Shown here: piece by piece, positions 55,578 to 64,000 of the stretch
Layout: each line of letters begins with the position of its first letter
How positions within the stretch are numbered: position 1 is the first letter of the stretch
Source of the DNA: Persicaria tinctoria
Lineage: Eukaryota; Streptophyta; Magnoliopsida; Caryophyllales; Polygonaceae
Direction: 5' to 3'
Length of the DNA: 64,000 nucleotides
Assembly (NCBI GenBank): GCA_037127255.1
Contig: JBANSL010000014.1
Span: forward strand, 64,061,646-64,125,645
Translations under genes and position numbers: made by a program
The notes under the pieces: model-generated
The model's database searches: none
What the model was told of the DNA's origin: nothing
Seen by the model: the letters and a program-made list of their open reading frames with translations, nothing else

Positions 55578-58500
55578 TTGATGTTTGTTTTGCAGGAGAT
55601 CACCAAGGTGAAGGAACACAAATGGATTATTGATAGTGGATGCTCGAGGCATATGAGTGGGAAGAGTTCTCTCTTTCATGATCTAAAGGAGCAATCCACG
55701 GGAACAATCACTCTTGGTGACAAGGGAAAATGTGACATCGTTGGTATTGGTAGTGTTGGAAGTGATTCCAACCATAGCATTAAAAATGTCTATCTTGTTA
55801 ATGATTTAAAGTATAATTTGCTTAGTGTCTCTCAATTATGTGATAGTGGCAACAATGTCAGATTTAACAAGAAAAGATGTCTAGTGTGCAGAGAAGATAC
55901 AGGTGAAGTTATATTGACTGCATATCGTTACAACAATATATACGCTGTAAATGCTGATCAAGTGGCACAAGGAAGCTTAACCTGTCTAAAGGCTTTGACG
56001 GACGATCCAAAGCTCTGGCATAGGAGACTCGGTCATGTGAGCCCACATACACTACAGAAGCTTGTGTCCAAAGGGCTTGTAAGAGGGCTACCTGAGATGG
56101 ACTTCAAAGGTATTGATATGTGCAATGCATGCACACGAGGTAAACAAACACGTAGCTCTTTCAAACCCAAAAAGGTTGTAAGTTCTTCTAGACCCCTTGA
56201 ACTTCTACATATGGATTTATGTGGTCCTATCCGAGTCAAATCTCCCAATGGTAAAAAGTACATGCTAGTTGTTGTTGATGATTTTTCTAGATATACTTGG
56301 GTTGCATTTTTAAAAGAAAAATCAGAGGCCTTATTTGAGTTTTCAAAACTTTGTAAGGAGTTGCAAACTTTAAGAAACGAGCCCATAGTGTCAATTCGGA
56401 GTGATCATGGTAGGGAGTTTGATCAACTTCAGTTCGACTTGTTTTGTGCTAAATATGGCATCTCCCATAACTTTTCTGCTCCTAGGACACCTCAACAAAA
56501 TGGGGTTGTGGAACGAAAGAACCGCACCTTAGAGGATATGGCCAGGACTATGCTTTTAGAAAATGCATTACCTAAAACCTATTGGGCTGAAGCTGTTAAC
56601 ACAGCTAACTATATTTTGAATCGTTGTCTTATTCGTTCCATCTTAAAGAAAACTCCTTATGAACTTTTCAAAGGCCGCAAACCAGTTATATCTTATTTTA
56701 AACCCTTTGGCTGTACTTGTTTTGTTCATAACAATGGAAAAGATAACCTTGGGAAATTTGATGCGCGTAGTGATGAAGGTATATTTCTTGGCTACTCCAC
56801 AAGTAGCAAAGCTTATAGAATCTTCAATAAAAGGACCCAGTTAGTTGAAGAAAGTATACATGTTATATTTGATGAATGCAATGACGGTTCTTTGAGTGAA
56901 AGTGTTGCAGATATAGATCTTAACATCCATGCAGAGAACGAGGAAGGTGATGATGCTGCTACCAAGAACACAGAGAAAAGGAACATGCAGGAACAGATTC
57001 TTAACACTGAAGAATTGGCCCAAGGTGTTGAAGATTCGTCCAAAGCCCTTGGTGTCCAATTCAACAGTGTTGAAGCGTCAAAAACTGCTGTAACTGAACC
57101 TAACAGGACCACGGAGTCAGATGTACCACAAGTCAATCCTACTGGTGTGACGAATCAAGGAGCTGAGACGAGCAAAAGGAAATTCAAATACTCCTCATCA
57201 CACTCATTAAAGGATATCATTTCTGACCCTACTTCTAGTGTTCAAACTCGTTCTAAGCTTAAAGATCTTTGTGCTTTTCACGCGTTTGTTTCTCTTATTG
57301 AACCAAAGAAGGTAGATGAGGCCCTTCAAGAGCCAGATTGGATCATTGCTATGCAAAGTGAGCTTAACGATTTTGAAAGAAACAAAGTCTGGACCTTGAA
57401 GCCTAGGCCAAAGCATCAATCAGTCATTGGAACACGATGGGTATTTCGAAACAACCTAGATGAGAATGGTAAGATCGTGAGGAACAAGGCAAGACTTATT
57501 GCTCAAGGCTACAATCAAGAGAAAGGTATTGACTACGAGGAGACCTTTGCTCCCGTAGCCAGGCTTGAAGCTATTCGCATTTTATTAGCATTTGCATCCT
57601 TTATGAGCATAAAGTTATATCAAATGGATGTCAAGTGTGCTTTTCTTAATGGTTTCTTAGAGGAAGAAGTTTACGTGGCTCAACCCCCAGGATTTGGAAG
57701 TTTGGAATTTCCTAATCATGTTTATAAACTTGACAAAGCGCTTTATGGTTTGAAACAAGCCCCAAGAGCTTGGTATGAGCGCTTGTCAAAATATCTTTTA
57801 GAAAATGATTTTAAAAGGGGGTTGATCGACAAGACTCTTTTTATCAAGACCAAAGGAAAGGACATTTTGATTATTCAAATTTATGTAGATGATATATTAT
57901 TTGGTGCTACTAACACATCTTTGTGCAAGGAATTTTCTGACATTATGTACAGTGAATTCGAGATGAGTTTGATGGGTGAACTCAACTTTTTTTTGGGATT
58001 ACAAGTTCACCAATCCAAGAAAGGGATCTTTGTCAACCAAAGCAAGTACACTAAGGATCTCTTGAAGAAATTCAAGATGGATCAATCCAAAGCAGCCAAG
58101 ACTCCCATGAGCTCAACATTATCTCTAGATCAAGACAAGACTGGGAAAAGTGTCAATCAAAAGGAGTATCGAGGAATGATTGGATCTTTATTATATCTCA
58201 CAGCTAGTAGACCTGACATCATGTTTAGTGTTTGCATGTGTGCTAGGTTTCAAGCTGATCCTAAAGAATCTCACCTCGTGGCTGTGAAGAGGATTTTTCG
58301 ATATCTCAATGGTACTAAGGAGCTTGGACTATGGTACCAAAAGCAAAAAGATTTCACATTAATTGGATATTCTGATGCAGATTTTGCAGGCTATAAGGTG
58401 GATAAGAAGAGCACATCAGGATGTTGCCAATTCCTAGGAGCATCCTTGATTAGTTGGCACTCAAAGAAACAAAACTCAGTCGCTCTATCCACTGCAGAAG

Positions 58501-58835
58501 CCAAATACATTGCAGCTGGAGCCTATTGCTCTCAAATCCTTTGGATAGCTCAACAAATGCGAGATCTTTGCATCAACCTCAAAAGCATTCCCATTAAATG
58601 TGACAATACAAGTGCCATCTCCATTACAAAGAATCATGTTCAGCATTCAAGGACCAAACATATTGATGTAAGGCATCATTTCATTAGAGACCATGTTGAA
58701 AAAGGTGATGTGTCCATTTCGTTTATTTCCACTGATTATCAATGGGCTGAAATTTTTACTAAGCCTTTGGCAGAGGACAGGTTCACCTTCATTAGACGAG
58801 AGATTGGGATGCTTAACAAGGATGCACTTTCGTAG
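55578..58835 (+). CDS. copia pol: protease, integrase, reverse transcriptase, RNase H
   Basis: 1085 codons open from a TTG at 55578 (first ATG 55581), in a different frame from gag; a natural product would be a gag-pol fusion. Protease D-S-G at residues 19-21 (IIDSGCSRHM). Integrase zinc finger H148, H153, C182, C185, and catalytic triad D213, D276, E312 with 35 residues between the last two. RT: QGYNQEKGIDYEETFAPVAR, then YVDD at 769-772. RNase H: SDADFAG at about 933 and later TAEAKYIA. All catalytic motifs seem intact. Ends at 58835. Cytoplasmic particle, then nuclear integration. Confidence 0.95.
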   Translation: MMFVLQEITKVKEHKWIIDSGCSRHMSGKSSLFHDLKEQSTGTITLGDKGKCDIVGIGSVGSDSNHSIKNVYLVNDLKYNLLSVSQLCDSGNNVRFNKKRCLVCREDTGEVILTAYRYNNIYAVNADQVAQGSLTCLKALTDDPKLWHRRLGHVSPHTLQKLVSKGLVRGLPEMDFKGIDMCNACTRGKQTRSSFKPKKVVSSSRPLELLHMDLCGPIRVKSPNGKKYMLVVVDDFSRYTWVAFLKEKSEALFEFSKLCKELQTLRNEPIVSIRSDHGREFDQLQFDLFCAKYGISHNFSAPRTPQQNGVVERKNRTLEDMARTMLLENALPKTYWAEAVNTANYILNRCLIRSILKKTPYELFKGRKPVISYFKPFGCTCFVHNNGKDNLGKFDARSDEGIFLGYSTSSKAYRIFNKRTQLVEESIHVIFDECNDGSLSESVADIDLNIHAENEEGDDAATKNTEKRNMQEQILNTEELAQGVEDSSKALGVQFNSVEASKTAVTEPNRTTESDVPQVNPTGVTNQGAETSKRKFKYSSSHSLKDIISDPTSSVQTRSKLKDLCAFHAFVSLIEPKKVDEALQEPDWIIAMQSELNDFERNKVWTLKPRPKHQSVIGTRWVFRNNLDENGKIVRNKARLIAQGYNQEKGIDYEETFAPVARLEAIRILLAFASFMSIKLYQMDVKCAFLNGFLEEEVYVAQPPGFGSLEFPNHVYKLDKALYGLKQAPRAWYERLSKYLLENDFKRGLIDKTLFIKTKGKDILIIQIYVDDILFGATNTSLCKEFSDIMYSEFEMSLMGELNFFLGLQVHQSKKGIFVNQSKYTKDLLKKFKMDQSKAAKTPMSSTLSLDQDKTGKSVNQKEYRGMIGSLLYLTASRPDIMFSVCMCARFQADPKESHLVAVKRIFRYLNGTKELGLWYQKQKDFTLIGYSDADFAGYKVDKKSTSGCCQFLGASLISWHSKKQNSVALSTAEAKYIAAGAYCSQILWIAQQMRDLCINLKSIPIKCDNTSAISITKNHVQHSRTKHIDVRHHFIRDHVEKGDVSISFISTDYQWAEIFTKPLAEDRFTFIRREIGMLNKDALS

Positions 58836-59310
58836 GGGGAGCCTTCCCTTTACGAAAGATAAAATCTACTTAGTGTCAAGATCTTTGGGACTTATGTCAA
58901 GGTTTGTGAACTAAATGGTAGATCACATATATCGGATCACATATATTTGGTTAATATCTTTCTAGATATTTAATCAATTATATTTTTATCGGATTTCAAA
59001 ATTGTCTATTTATGTTATATTTTTATTCCGTTGAGATATTTTATTTTTGGAATAAAATATTTCGGTTATTTCCCTCCTATTTTAATGGATTTATTTGAAT
59101 TTTGAATTGGAAATGTTTTCAAAATTGGCAATGTTATAATTACCCTCCTTGGAACTCTAAACTCGTCCCATCACCCCATCATCATCTCTCTCTACTTAAA
59201 CCAAATTCTGTACCCGATTTCCATCACACTCTCAGACTTATCCAAAACCTCTCTAACTTCTCCTTCTTCAACCTCTCAAACTATTCTAAAAACCCTAGCC
59301 GATTTCCTCC
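58836..59310 (+). other. Spacer between pol and the extra ORF
   Basis: The sequence just after pol (gtagggggagcc at 58834-58845) contains a PPT-like tract. The rest is AT-rich, then pyrimidine-rich before the extra ORF. Confidence 0.5.
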
Positions 59311-61034
59311 ATGACTCCCAAATCAAAGAAAGCCTCCACACCCAAAAGACTTGGCGCCACCCCCAAGGGACGTCAGGTCACTGCCACCTCTCCCAACCCA
59401 CTCCTCAAGCCATTGTCCCTGCTTTTGTCCAGAGCACCATCACTGAGAGCTCGGCCACTGTTACCAAGGGCTCTCAAAAACGCTCTGCAAAGAAGCCCCT
59501 CAGTGCGAAACAGAAAGGGAAAAAGAAGATCATCGCTGAGGAGGTGGACGAGGAAGAGGAGGAAGATGATCTCGACGCCATTCTGGAAAGGGATGTAGCC
59601 AAGGAAGCCGAAGAGGAAGCTTTGAAGAAGAAGAAGGCCAAGAAGGAGGCTGAGCTTGCTAGGAAACTTGTCGAGGAGGAGGCTGAGAGAACTCGGAAGG
59701 AAGCCGAGGCTGAGGAGGTTCCTTCTGAAGAGGAGCCTGGGGAAGAGGACGAAGAGCAAGACGGATCTGGAGAGGACGAGGAAGCTGAAGGAGATGACGC
59801 GGGGTCCGGTGAGGACTCGGGGTCTGAGGATGAGGAGGAAGAGGAACTAGAACCTTTTGCCTCTCCTTCTCCTTCTCCTCCTCCCCCGTCTCCAAAGAAG
59901 CGGAAAGCCCCAACTATTGTCAAGCCTCCATCTCCCAAGCGCACCAGGAAGGGCACACTCAGAGGCTTTGAGGCGCCTGCCAAGAGAGCTGCTCCAATAA
60001 TTGCTCGCGGGAAGAATGCCGATCCACCCGCCTACATCCAGGTAAACCAATCCTTACCCTCTTCATGGTTTGAAAATGCTGAGACAGCTGGTAAGTGGGT
60101 AGATGAGTTTCGAACTCGTAGGATATGATGTTCTGATTTTTTGGATATCGAGTTCTTTGAAGCTTTGAAGCTACCCTGCATTGCTCTTCTAAAAAAATCC
60201 CCAGCCTGGACCCTTCTCAATCTTGAAACCGTCTACTATCCCCAGCTTACCCGCCTGTTCTACATAAACCTAAAAGCCAAACACGACGCCAATGGTTGGT
60301 CCTTGGAATCTGTTGTCAAGGGAGTTAGAATTTCTTTCAACTCCACTGATTTTGCAGATTTCCTTGGTCTACCTAACTCTTGTCCACCCTCTGAAATACA
60401 CCCCTCAAAAGAAAGCTGTATCATCCTTGCCCGAGCCAAATACCTCCTACCCGAAGCATCTAACAACACCTCAAAGCAGCTCACCCACTCATCCCTTACC
60501 CTAGAGGCAAAAATTATATTCAACATCATTGTTCGATGCCTCTTACCCCGTCTTAACTCTGGCTCACTCCTTACTGACAATGCCATGGTCCTCCTTTACC
60601 GAATCCTCAATGGCCTTGATCTTGATCTGGCCAACACCATTTTAGGATCCATGGCTCACACAAGAAAAGCCAGGAAAGGAACTCCCCTCCCCTTTGCCAC
60701 CCTTTTGACCCAAATCTTCAAAGCTTCTGGAATTGATTTAAAAAATGAAGAACAGCAGCGTCATATGGGTAAGTTCGACTCCAAGAGCCTTGAAAAGATT
60801 GGCATCACTCGGTCTCCCCAAGGGACCTTGAGTCTTGCTACTCCTTCAAAAGCTCTTCCCACTGCCTCAGTTGTTGATGAGCGCATAGACAACTTGGAGT
60901 TGGGCTTGGAGGAAGTTCGCCTGGATATCAAGGAGCTGCACAAGGAGTTCATGACGGAGATGAGCGGGGTAACCAAGCTGCTGCAAGGTCTGTGGACGAG
61001 GCTCACTGATGATGCTCCGGACGACGAAGCTTAA
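59311..61034 (+). pseudogene. Additional ORF of the copia element (Lys/Glu-rich N-terminus plus plant transposon-protein-like domain)
   Basis: ATG at 59311 (MTPKSKKASTPKR). The frame shifts near 59405 and then stays open: an acidic and Lys-rich coiled-coil-like stretch (about 59545-59860), a Pro-rich KRKAP segment, then a globular part after an in-frame TGA at 60126-60128 (a CGA or TGG is likely ancestral). The globular part (ETVYYPQLTRLFYINLKAKH, VVKGVRISFNSTDFADFLGL) resembles the putative plant transposon protein domain that recurs in plant repeats. It ends with a short helical region (LELGLEEVRLDIKELHKEF) and TAA at 61034. No signal peptide or membrane segment is visible, so an envelope role is not supported. 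About 574 codons in total. Confidence 0.7.
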
Positions 61035-61139
61035 ACCTATCCTATCCCATCCCTATCCCAAACTTGATACATTGCTGGTTTTTGGAAACAATCTCAAAAC
61101 TTTTGGTTACTGGTTTTACCTCCTCCCTTTGTTGAAAGA

Positions 61140-61154
61140 CAAAAAGGGGGAGAT
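61140..61154 (+). other. Upstream polypurine-like tract
   Basis: aaaaagggggagatga at about 61140-61154, 225 bases before the 3' LTR. Several such tracts before the 3' LTR have been described for Sireviruses. Confidence 0.5.
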
Positions 61155-61368
61155 GATCTGTGGTTGGTTTAGACTTGAAAACCTTTTTTGCTGTGAAGGT
61201 CTTGGAAGACCTTGGTTTTTGATATTTTTGGTTTTCGGTTGGATGACTTTTCATGCCTTAAAATTTTGATCCAACCTTTGTCTAACCCTTGCAGGTACTT
61301 AGTCTGATTTCACTTACATTATTTATGCTTGACTAAGTTACAGGGATGCACAGGTTTTGTCTTTCATC

Positions 61369-61378
61369 AAGGGGGAGA
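61369..61378 (+). other. Polypurine tract
   Basis: aagggggaga directly upstream of the 3' LTR start at 61380, the plus-strand primer site. Confidence 0.9.
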
Positions 61379-61379
61379 T

Positions 61380-62420
61380 TGATAACTCCCTCCCTTGATG
61401 AAAATCGGAATAAGTTTCAAAGGCCTTGACAGTATGTCTGTGTCAAAGGTCTTGGATCTTTAACAGTGTTGATCAAATACAAAACCTGCTCTATATGATA
61501 TCTTGTTCGAAATATTATTTAATATTCTTATATACTTCCATTATATTATTATGTATATATCTAACCTTTCAGGAAGTATTTTTCGAATGATTTCCTTCCT
61601 TGTGATATAATTTGAGAAGATTCAAATCGGAAAGATTGTGGCCTTCGAAGTTTCCAAAGATAGAAGATCCAGCTCAAGCCATGATCTAGATTAGCCGTTG
61701 GAGAAGATCCTTGGCGCCGATTTGTCTCAATATAAAGAGAAGGAAGATGAAGACAAAACACACATTCATTGAACACGAGCCTTTCATACACTCTAAGCCT
61801 TCAAGAGAAATCTGTCTTCGTGTGCTCTCTGCTTGTGCTAAGAGTCTGTTATTTTATTTCAAAGCATTTGAGAGTTACACAGTGAGCTTATAGGATATAT
61901 TCAGTTATAGTGTTATACTCGAGAGTTTGTAACTCGGGAAGTGAACACTAGGCGATTGATTCACTAAGTGTAAGAGGATTGTACTTGATAGCATAGAGAG
62001 GTGGGGCTCTTCTAGAATGGTCTAGGACTCCAAGGGAACGTGAGTTGACTAGATTGCAATTGTATAGGAGAGAGGCTTCTCAGGGAGCTACTAGGATCCT
62101 AAGTCTTGTGAATCAATAAAAGTCGGTTGAATCCTAGGGTTGTGGAAGAACCCTAGGCGGGGACGTAGGCCAAGTTCGTGCCGAACCTCGTAAACAACTC
62201 ATCGAGTCCTTTATTTATTGCTTTACCTTATTTCCGCACTTGGTTCGAATTGTTTAACGTTGTGATTCAGGTTTTCAGAGAAAAGACTAAGTCTAATCTT
62301 AAAGGGTTTTGGCACGAGTTTCAAAAGTCTTGAGACTTTCTGCGAAAATCCGGCATACTCTATTCAACCCCCCTTATAGAGTATTTCTATATTACTTAGT
62401 TTTATATTATCGAACCTTCA
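61380..62420 (+). mobile_element. 3' LTR of the copia element
   Basis: 1041 bases, TATA at 61731-61736. Followed by the TSD gccat, after which the Athila-like gag resumes. Confidence 0.95.
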
Positions 62421-62675
62421 GCCATGAACCTAAGGAGTGGGCGTCAGATGCAAACGCCTGAGCAAAACACGGAGGAGAAAGCAGTAGAACCGTACTCGAC
62501 ATCGACTAGTCCAGTCGACATCGACCAGCATCTGGTCGATGTCGACCAGAATCACGAGCCTATCTCGAAGTCGACTATTGTACTCGACGTCTACCACCCT
62601 CCAGTCGATGTCGACCACCCTTCTAACAATGTCGATCACACTCCAGCACCTCCAAAGAAGAAAACGTTGCCATAA

Positions 62676-62978
62676 AAGAAGTTTCAGTGGTTCGTGAAGA
62701 TGCTTCAAAGGCTCAATGTCACAATTCCTTTCACATAAGCTCTTCATGAGATGCCGCCATATGTAAAGTTCCTCAAAGAGATCCTAAGCAAGAAGCGATC
62801 AATGGCTGAGATCGCAGAGGAATGCAGTAAGATGGACGTTCCAGAAAAAAGACCAGATCCAGGTAAGTTTGTTATAACTATTGGATTCGGTCAATATAAG
62901 TTTAATGCATTATGTGACTTGGGAGACAGTGTAAGTATCATGCCTCTATCAATCTGGTCCAAAGTCAAAACAGTGTAA
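62676..62978 (+). pseudogene. Athila-like protease remnant
   Basis: Text resembling the Athila protease region: PPYVKFLKEILSKKRSMAEI, then FNALCDLGDSVSIMPLS, where family members have CDLGAS: the catalytic D-x-G is kept (DLG). It ends at the deletion junction; RT, RNase H and integrase are missing. Confidence 0.8.
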
Positions 62979-63018
62979 GTATCATGCCTCAAAGAGATCT
63001 GAAGCAAGAAGCGATCAA
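62971..63018 (+). other. Filler DNA at the internal deletion junction
   Basis: 62971-62990 is an exact copy of 62927-62946 (cagtgtaagtatcatgcctc). 62986-63018 copies 62770-62803 with two changes (cctcaaagagatc, gcaagaagcgatcaat). Then 3' LTR sequence begins. Confidence 0.85.
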
Positions 63019-63504
63019 TAGCATGGTTCTTATATGGTTATCGTTGTGGCGTTGATACCCCGATTCTGGAAGTCTTTTATATTATTGAATTCCTACAAAT
63101 TTCATGTTGCTTCTGTTTTATTTTCGTCACAAAGCTACGGTTTTTACTCTGCAAAACTGCTCGAGATCGACGACACTGGTCGACGTCAAGGAGTTTGGTC
63201 GACGTCGAGGAATTTTCTACTCGACATAGGTTGTTTTTGTTCTTTGTTGGTCTGTTTTACAGGTTTTTGTCGCTAGGTCTAATCGATATCGAGTACTTCA
63301 CTCGACGTCGAGAAGCATTCTGATCGATTTCGAGAGGATTTAGGAGCTTGAAAGACGAGCGCTGACACGCTTCCTCGTGGATACGATCTTGATTCCCTTC
63401 CACTACAACGGGAGGAAGTCTTGTAATTTTTATTTGCGTGGTTCAGGGATTCAGTTTGAGATTTATATTTGATATTTATTTCGCTTCTCGATTTCCTCCT
63501 AACA
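63019..63504 (+). mobile_element. Truncated 3' LTR of the Athila-like element
   Basis: Corresponds to the last part of the 5' LTR (from about 49234). Ends cctaaca at 63504, followed by TSD actat. It has about 100 extra bases (about 63215-63310) relative to the 5' LTR, bordered by tcgacgtcga-type motifs. Confidence 0.88.
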
Positions 63505-63509
63505 ACTAT

Positions 63510-64000
63510 GAACACTATTAGAGAGAATTGGTCTATGAGTTGCAAAACTCATAGTTTCGCTTGTGATTCAAAGACATGGTTGTTTGGATTGTGAGGATTT
63601 GATTCTATTTGATTATTCAGGTTCTTAGTTATTATCTTGTGCTTAATTTATATTTGTGTTCCTTTCTATGCCCGATCAACATGTTAGGAATTGCATCTTT
63701 AGCTATGAATTCGTTGTTGTTTTCTGGATAGCAAACAAAGGTATTGATGATAGTGATGTCTCTTTGTCTTTATAGTGGATGATTTCAATTGATCTATGTT
63801 GAGGATATTCGATTAGGGTTGAGTTCGGTATGCGCCTATTAGTCTTAATTGTGTAGAGTCAATGTGCCAATTGGTCTTGATTACTTGAGTGTTTAATGTT
63901 ATTCTTTAGTGATATTGAATAAGAGGAGTGAATCTCTGCGGATCTTTCAACTTTAGTCAAGTAGACCTAGGAATATGAATGATTGATAGATCAATCCGAG
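63510..64000 (+). other. Continuation of the outer LTR
   Basis: Resumes the sequence interrupted at 47927. Non-coding, and runs out of the window. Confidence 0.5.

Larger units (their letters stand above)
52683..62420 (+). mobile_element. Nearly intact Ty1/copia element (9738 bp) with an extra ORF, Sirevirus-like
   Basis: TSD gccat (52678-52682 and 62421-62425). LTRs 52683-53722 and 61380-62420 differ at about 20 positions by hand count (near 98% identity). PBS for initiator tRNA-Met, gag, full-length pol, an additional ORF, and polypurine tracts. Large size, an extra ORF after pol and more than one PPT-like tract recall the Sirevirus (SIRE/Maximus) group, but the lineage is not proven. It is the youngest clear insertion here. 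Defects: gag ends early at a TAG, pol is in another frame, and the extra ORF has one frameshift and one stop. Confidence 0.95.
49715..62675 (+). pseudogene. Athila-like gag, interrupted twice and frame-shifted
   Basis: Starts in the leader (RTPIDPILEPKRLFHL) with an ATG at 49796. A solo LTR (49907-51353) splits AEYAQ from REAEYQEN. It continues with SPIVLPPVNYEIRPYF, LEHVTTFLDLCEAI and the retrotransposon gag domain (LNKFFPPTKTAALRQQITAF, about 51765-51830). A Cys/His remnant (CLECGYVRHNTTVCP) lies at about 52218. The copia element (52683-62420) splits GQIAA from MNLRSGRQ. The final part (62424-62675) contains repeated VDVDQ/VDVDH text encoded by TCGA-N2-TCGA motifs. Several frame changes and stops (e.g. 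51386, 51590). Confidence 0.8.
47928..63504 (+). mobile_element. Athila-like Ty3/gypsy element with internal deletion and two nested insertions
   Basis: TSD actat at 47923-47927 and 63505-63509. 5' LTR 47928-49616, PBS complementary to tRNA-Asp, gag (49715-62675, split by a solo LTR and a copia element), a protease remnant, then a deletion that removed the rest of pol and the 5' two-thirds of the 3' LTR (remaining 63019-63504). Without nested elements about 4.4 kb remain. Gag text (SPIVLPPVNYEI, FFPPTKTAALRQQI, NLRSGRQ) is typical of Athila-type gag. Confidence 0.88.
47433..64000 (+). mobile_element. Outer gypsy-type LTR, split by the Athila-like element and cut by the window end
   Basis: LTR-like sequence starts tgataatgcatatttcatat at 47433, runs to 47927, and continues at 63510 after the nested element and its TSD. 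The start resembles that of the solo LTR 49907 (tgatagcatgcatt) in pattern, so a related family is plausible. No other end is in the window, so solo or full element cannot be decided. No coding region in the visible 985 bases. Confidence 0.55.

Noticed and set aside
59474..59983. Antisense Ser-rich open frame over the extra copia ORF
   Set aside because: Mirror image of the Glu/Lys-rich coding strand; no independent support.
59311..61034. Extra copia ORF as an envelope gene
   Set aside because: No signal peptide or membrane segment; the text fits a charged coiled-coil region plus a plant transposon-protein-like domain.
1..64000. tRNA, rRNA or endogenous pararetrovirus sequences
   Set aside because: None recognised; the tRNA-like strings found are primer binding sites, and the RT domains belong to LINE, RTE and copia types.

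Overview
The window looks like a repeat-rich stretch of a plant nuclear genome, most likely a eudicot. AT-rich intergenic DNA alternates with plant L1-type LINEs whose ORF2 ends in RNase H, Ty1/copia and Ty3/gypsy (Athila-like) LTR elements, hAT-like and Stowaway-like elements, a TRIM and a Mutator-like element. Only one gene looks like a working host gene: an intron-free-CDS RING-finger E3 ubiquitin ligase of the RNF5/RNF185-related plant family (36682-38010, minus strand), with TGGGCY promoter motifs at 38801-38848. Species cannot be decided from the sequence.

Layout, left half. 1-~8640: decayed LINE A (minus) with a solo Athila-like LTR (5617-7486) in its ORF1. 9225-17305: LINE B (minus), full length with a 13-bp target-site duplication (TSD) and only a few stops. 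18345-21043: 5'-truncated LINE C (minus), carrying a hAT-like element (18694-19481) that itself carries a Stowaway-like MITE. 21511-22755: RTE-type LINE fragment (plus). 23690-27645: copia LTR/gag fragment cut by a minus-strand gypsy LTR that holds another hAT-like element, then an LTR-like fragment and a TIR element with GAGCTCG-rich arms. 28425-31251: LINE fragments D and E. 32434-32956: a TRIM. 36682-38010: the RING gene.

Layout, right half. 38966-43935 has ~80-bp terminal inverted repeats and a long TSD; I read it as a Pack-MULE-like element. It carries spliced-looking exons of an eIF4E-family cap-binding protein (nCBP type), at least one further exon-like piece, and a 22-bp tandem array between inverted arms. 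It sits just upstream of the RING promoter. From 47433 to the end there is three-level nesting: an outer gypsy-type LTR is split by an Athila-like element (47928-63504, TSD actat), whose gag is split by a solo LTR (49907-51353) and by a nearly intact copia element (52683-62420, TSD gccat, LTRs about 98% identical by hand count). The copia element has gag, a full-length pol frame and an additional ORF between pol and the 3' LTR.

How the parts relate: apart from the RING gene these are selfish elements, and the nesting gives an order of events. The copia element is the youngest clear layer. Nothing here amounts to a multi-gene pathway or a defence system. The most unusual items are the gene-capturing MULE with its tandem array, the palindromic TCGA-N2-TCGA clusters shared by the Athila-like LTR and gag, the extra copia ORF, and copied filler DNA at the Athila deletion junction. 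Coordinates, alignments and identities are by eye; family calls rest on motif recognition, not database searches.
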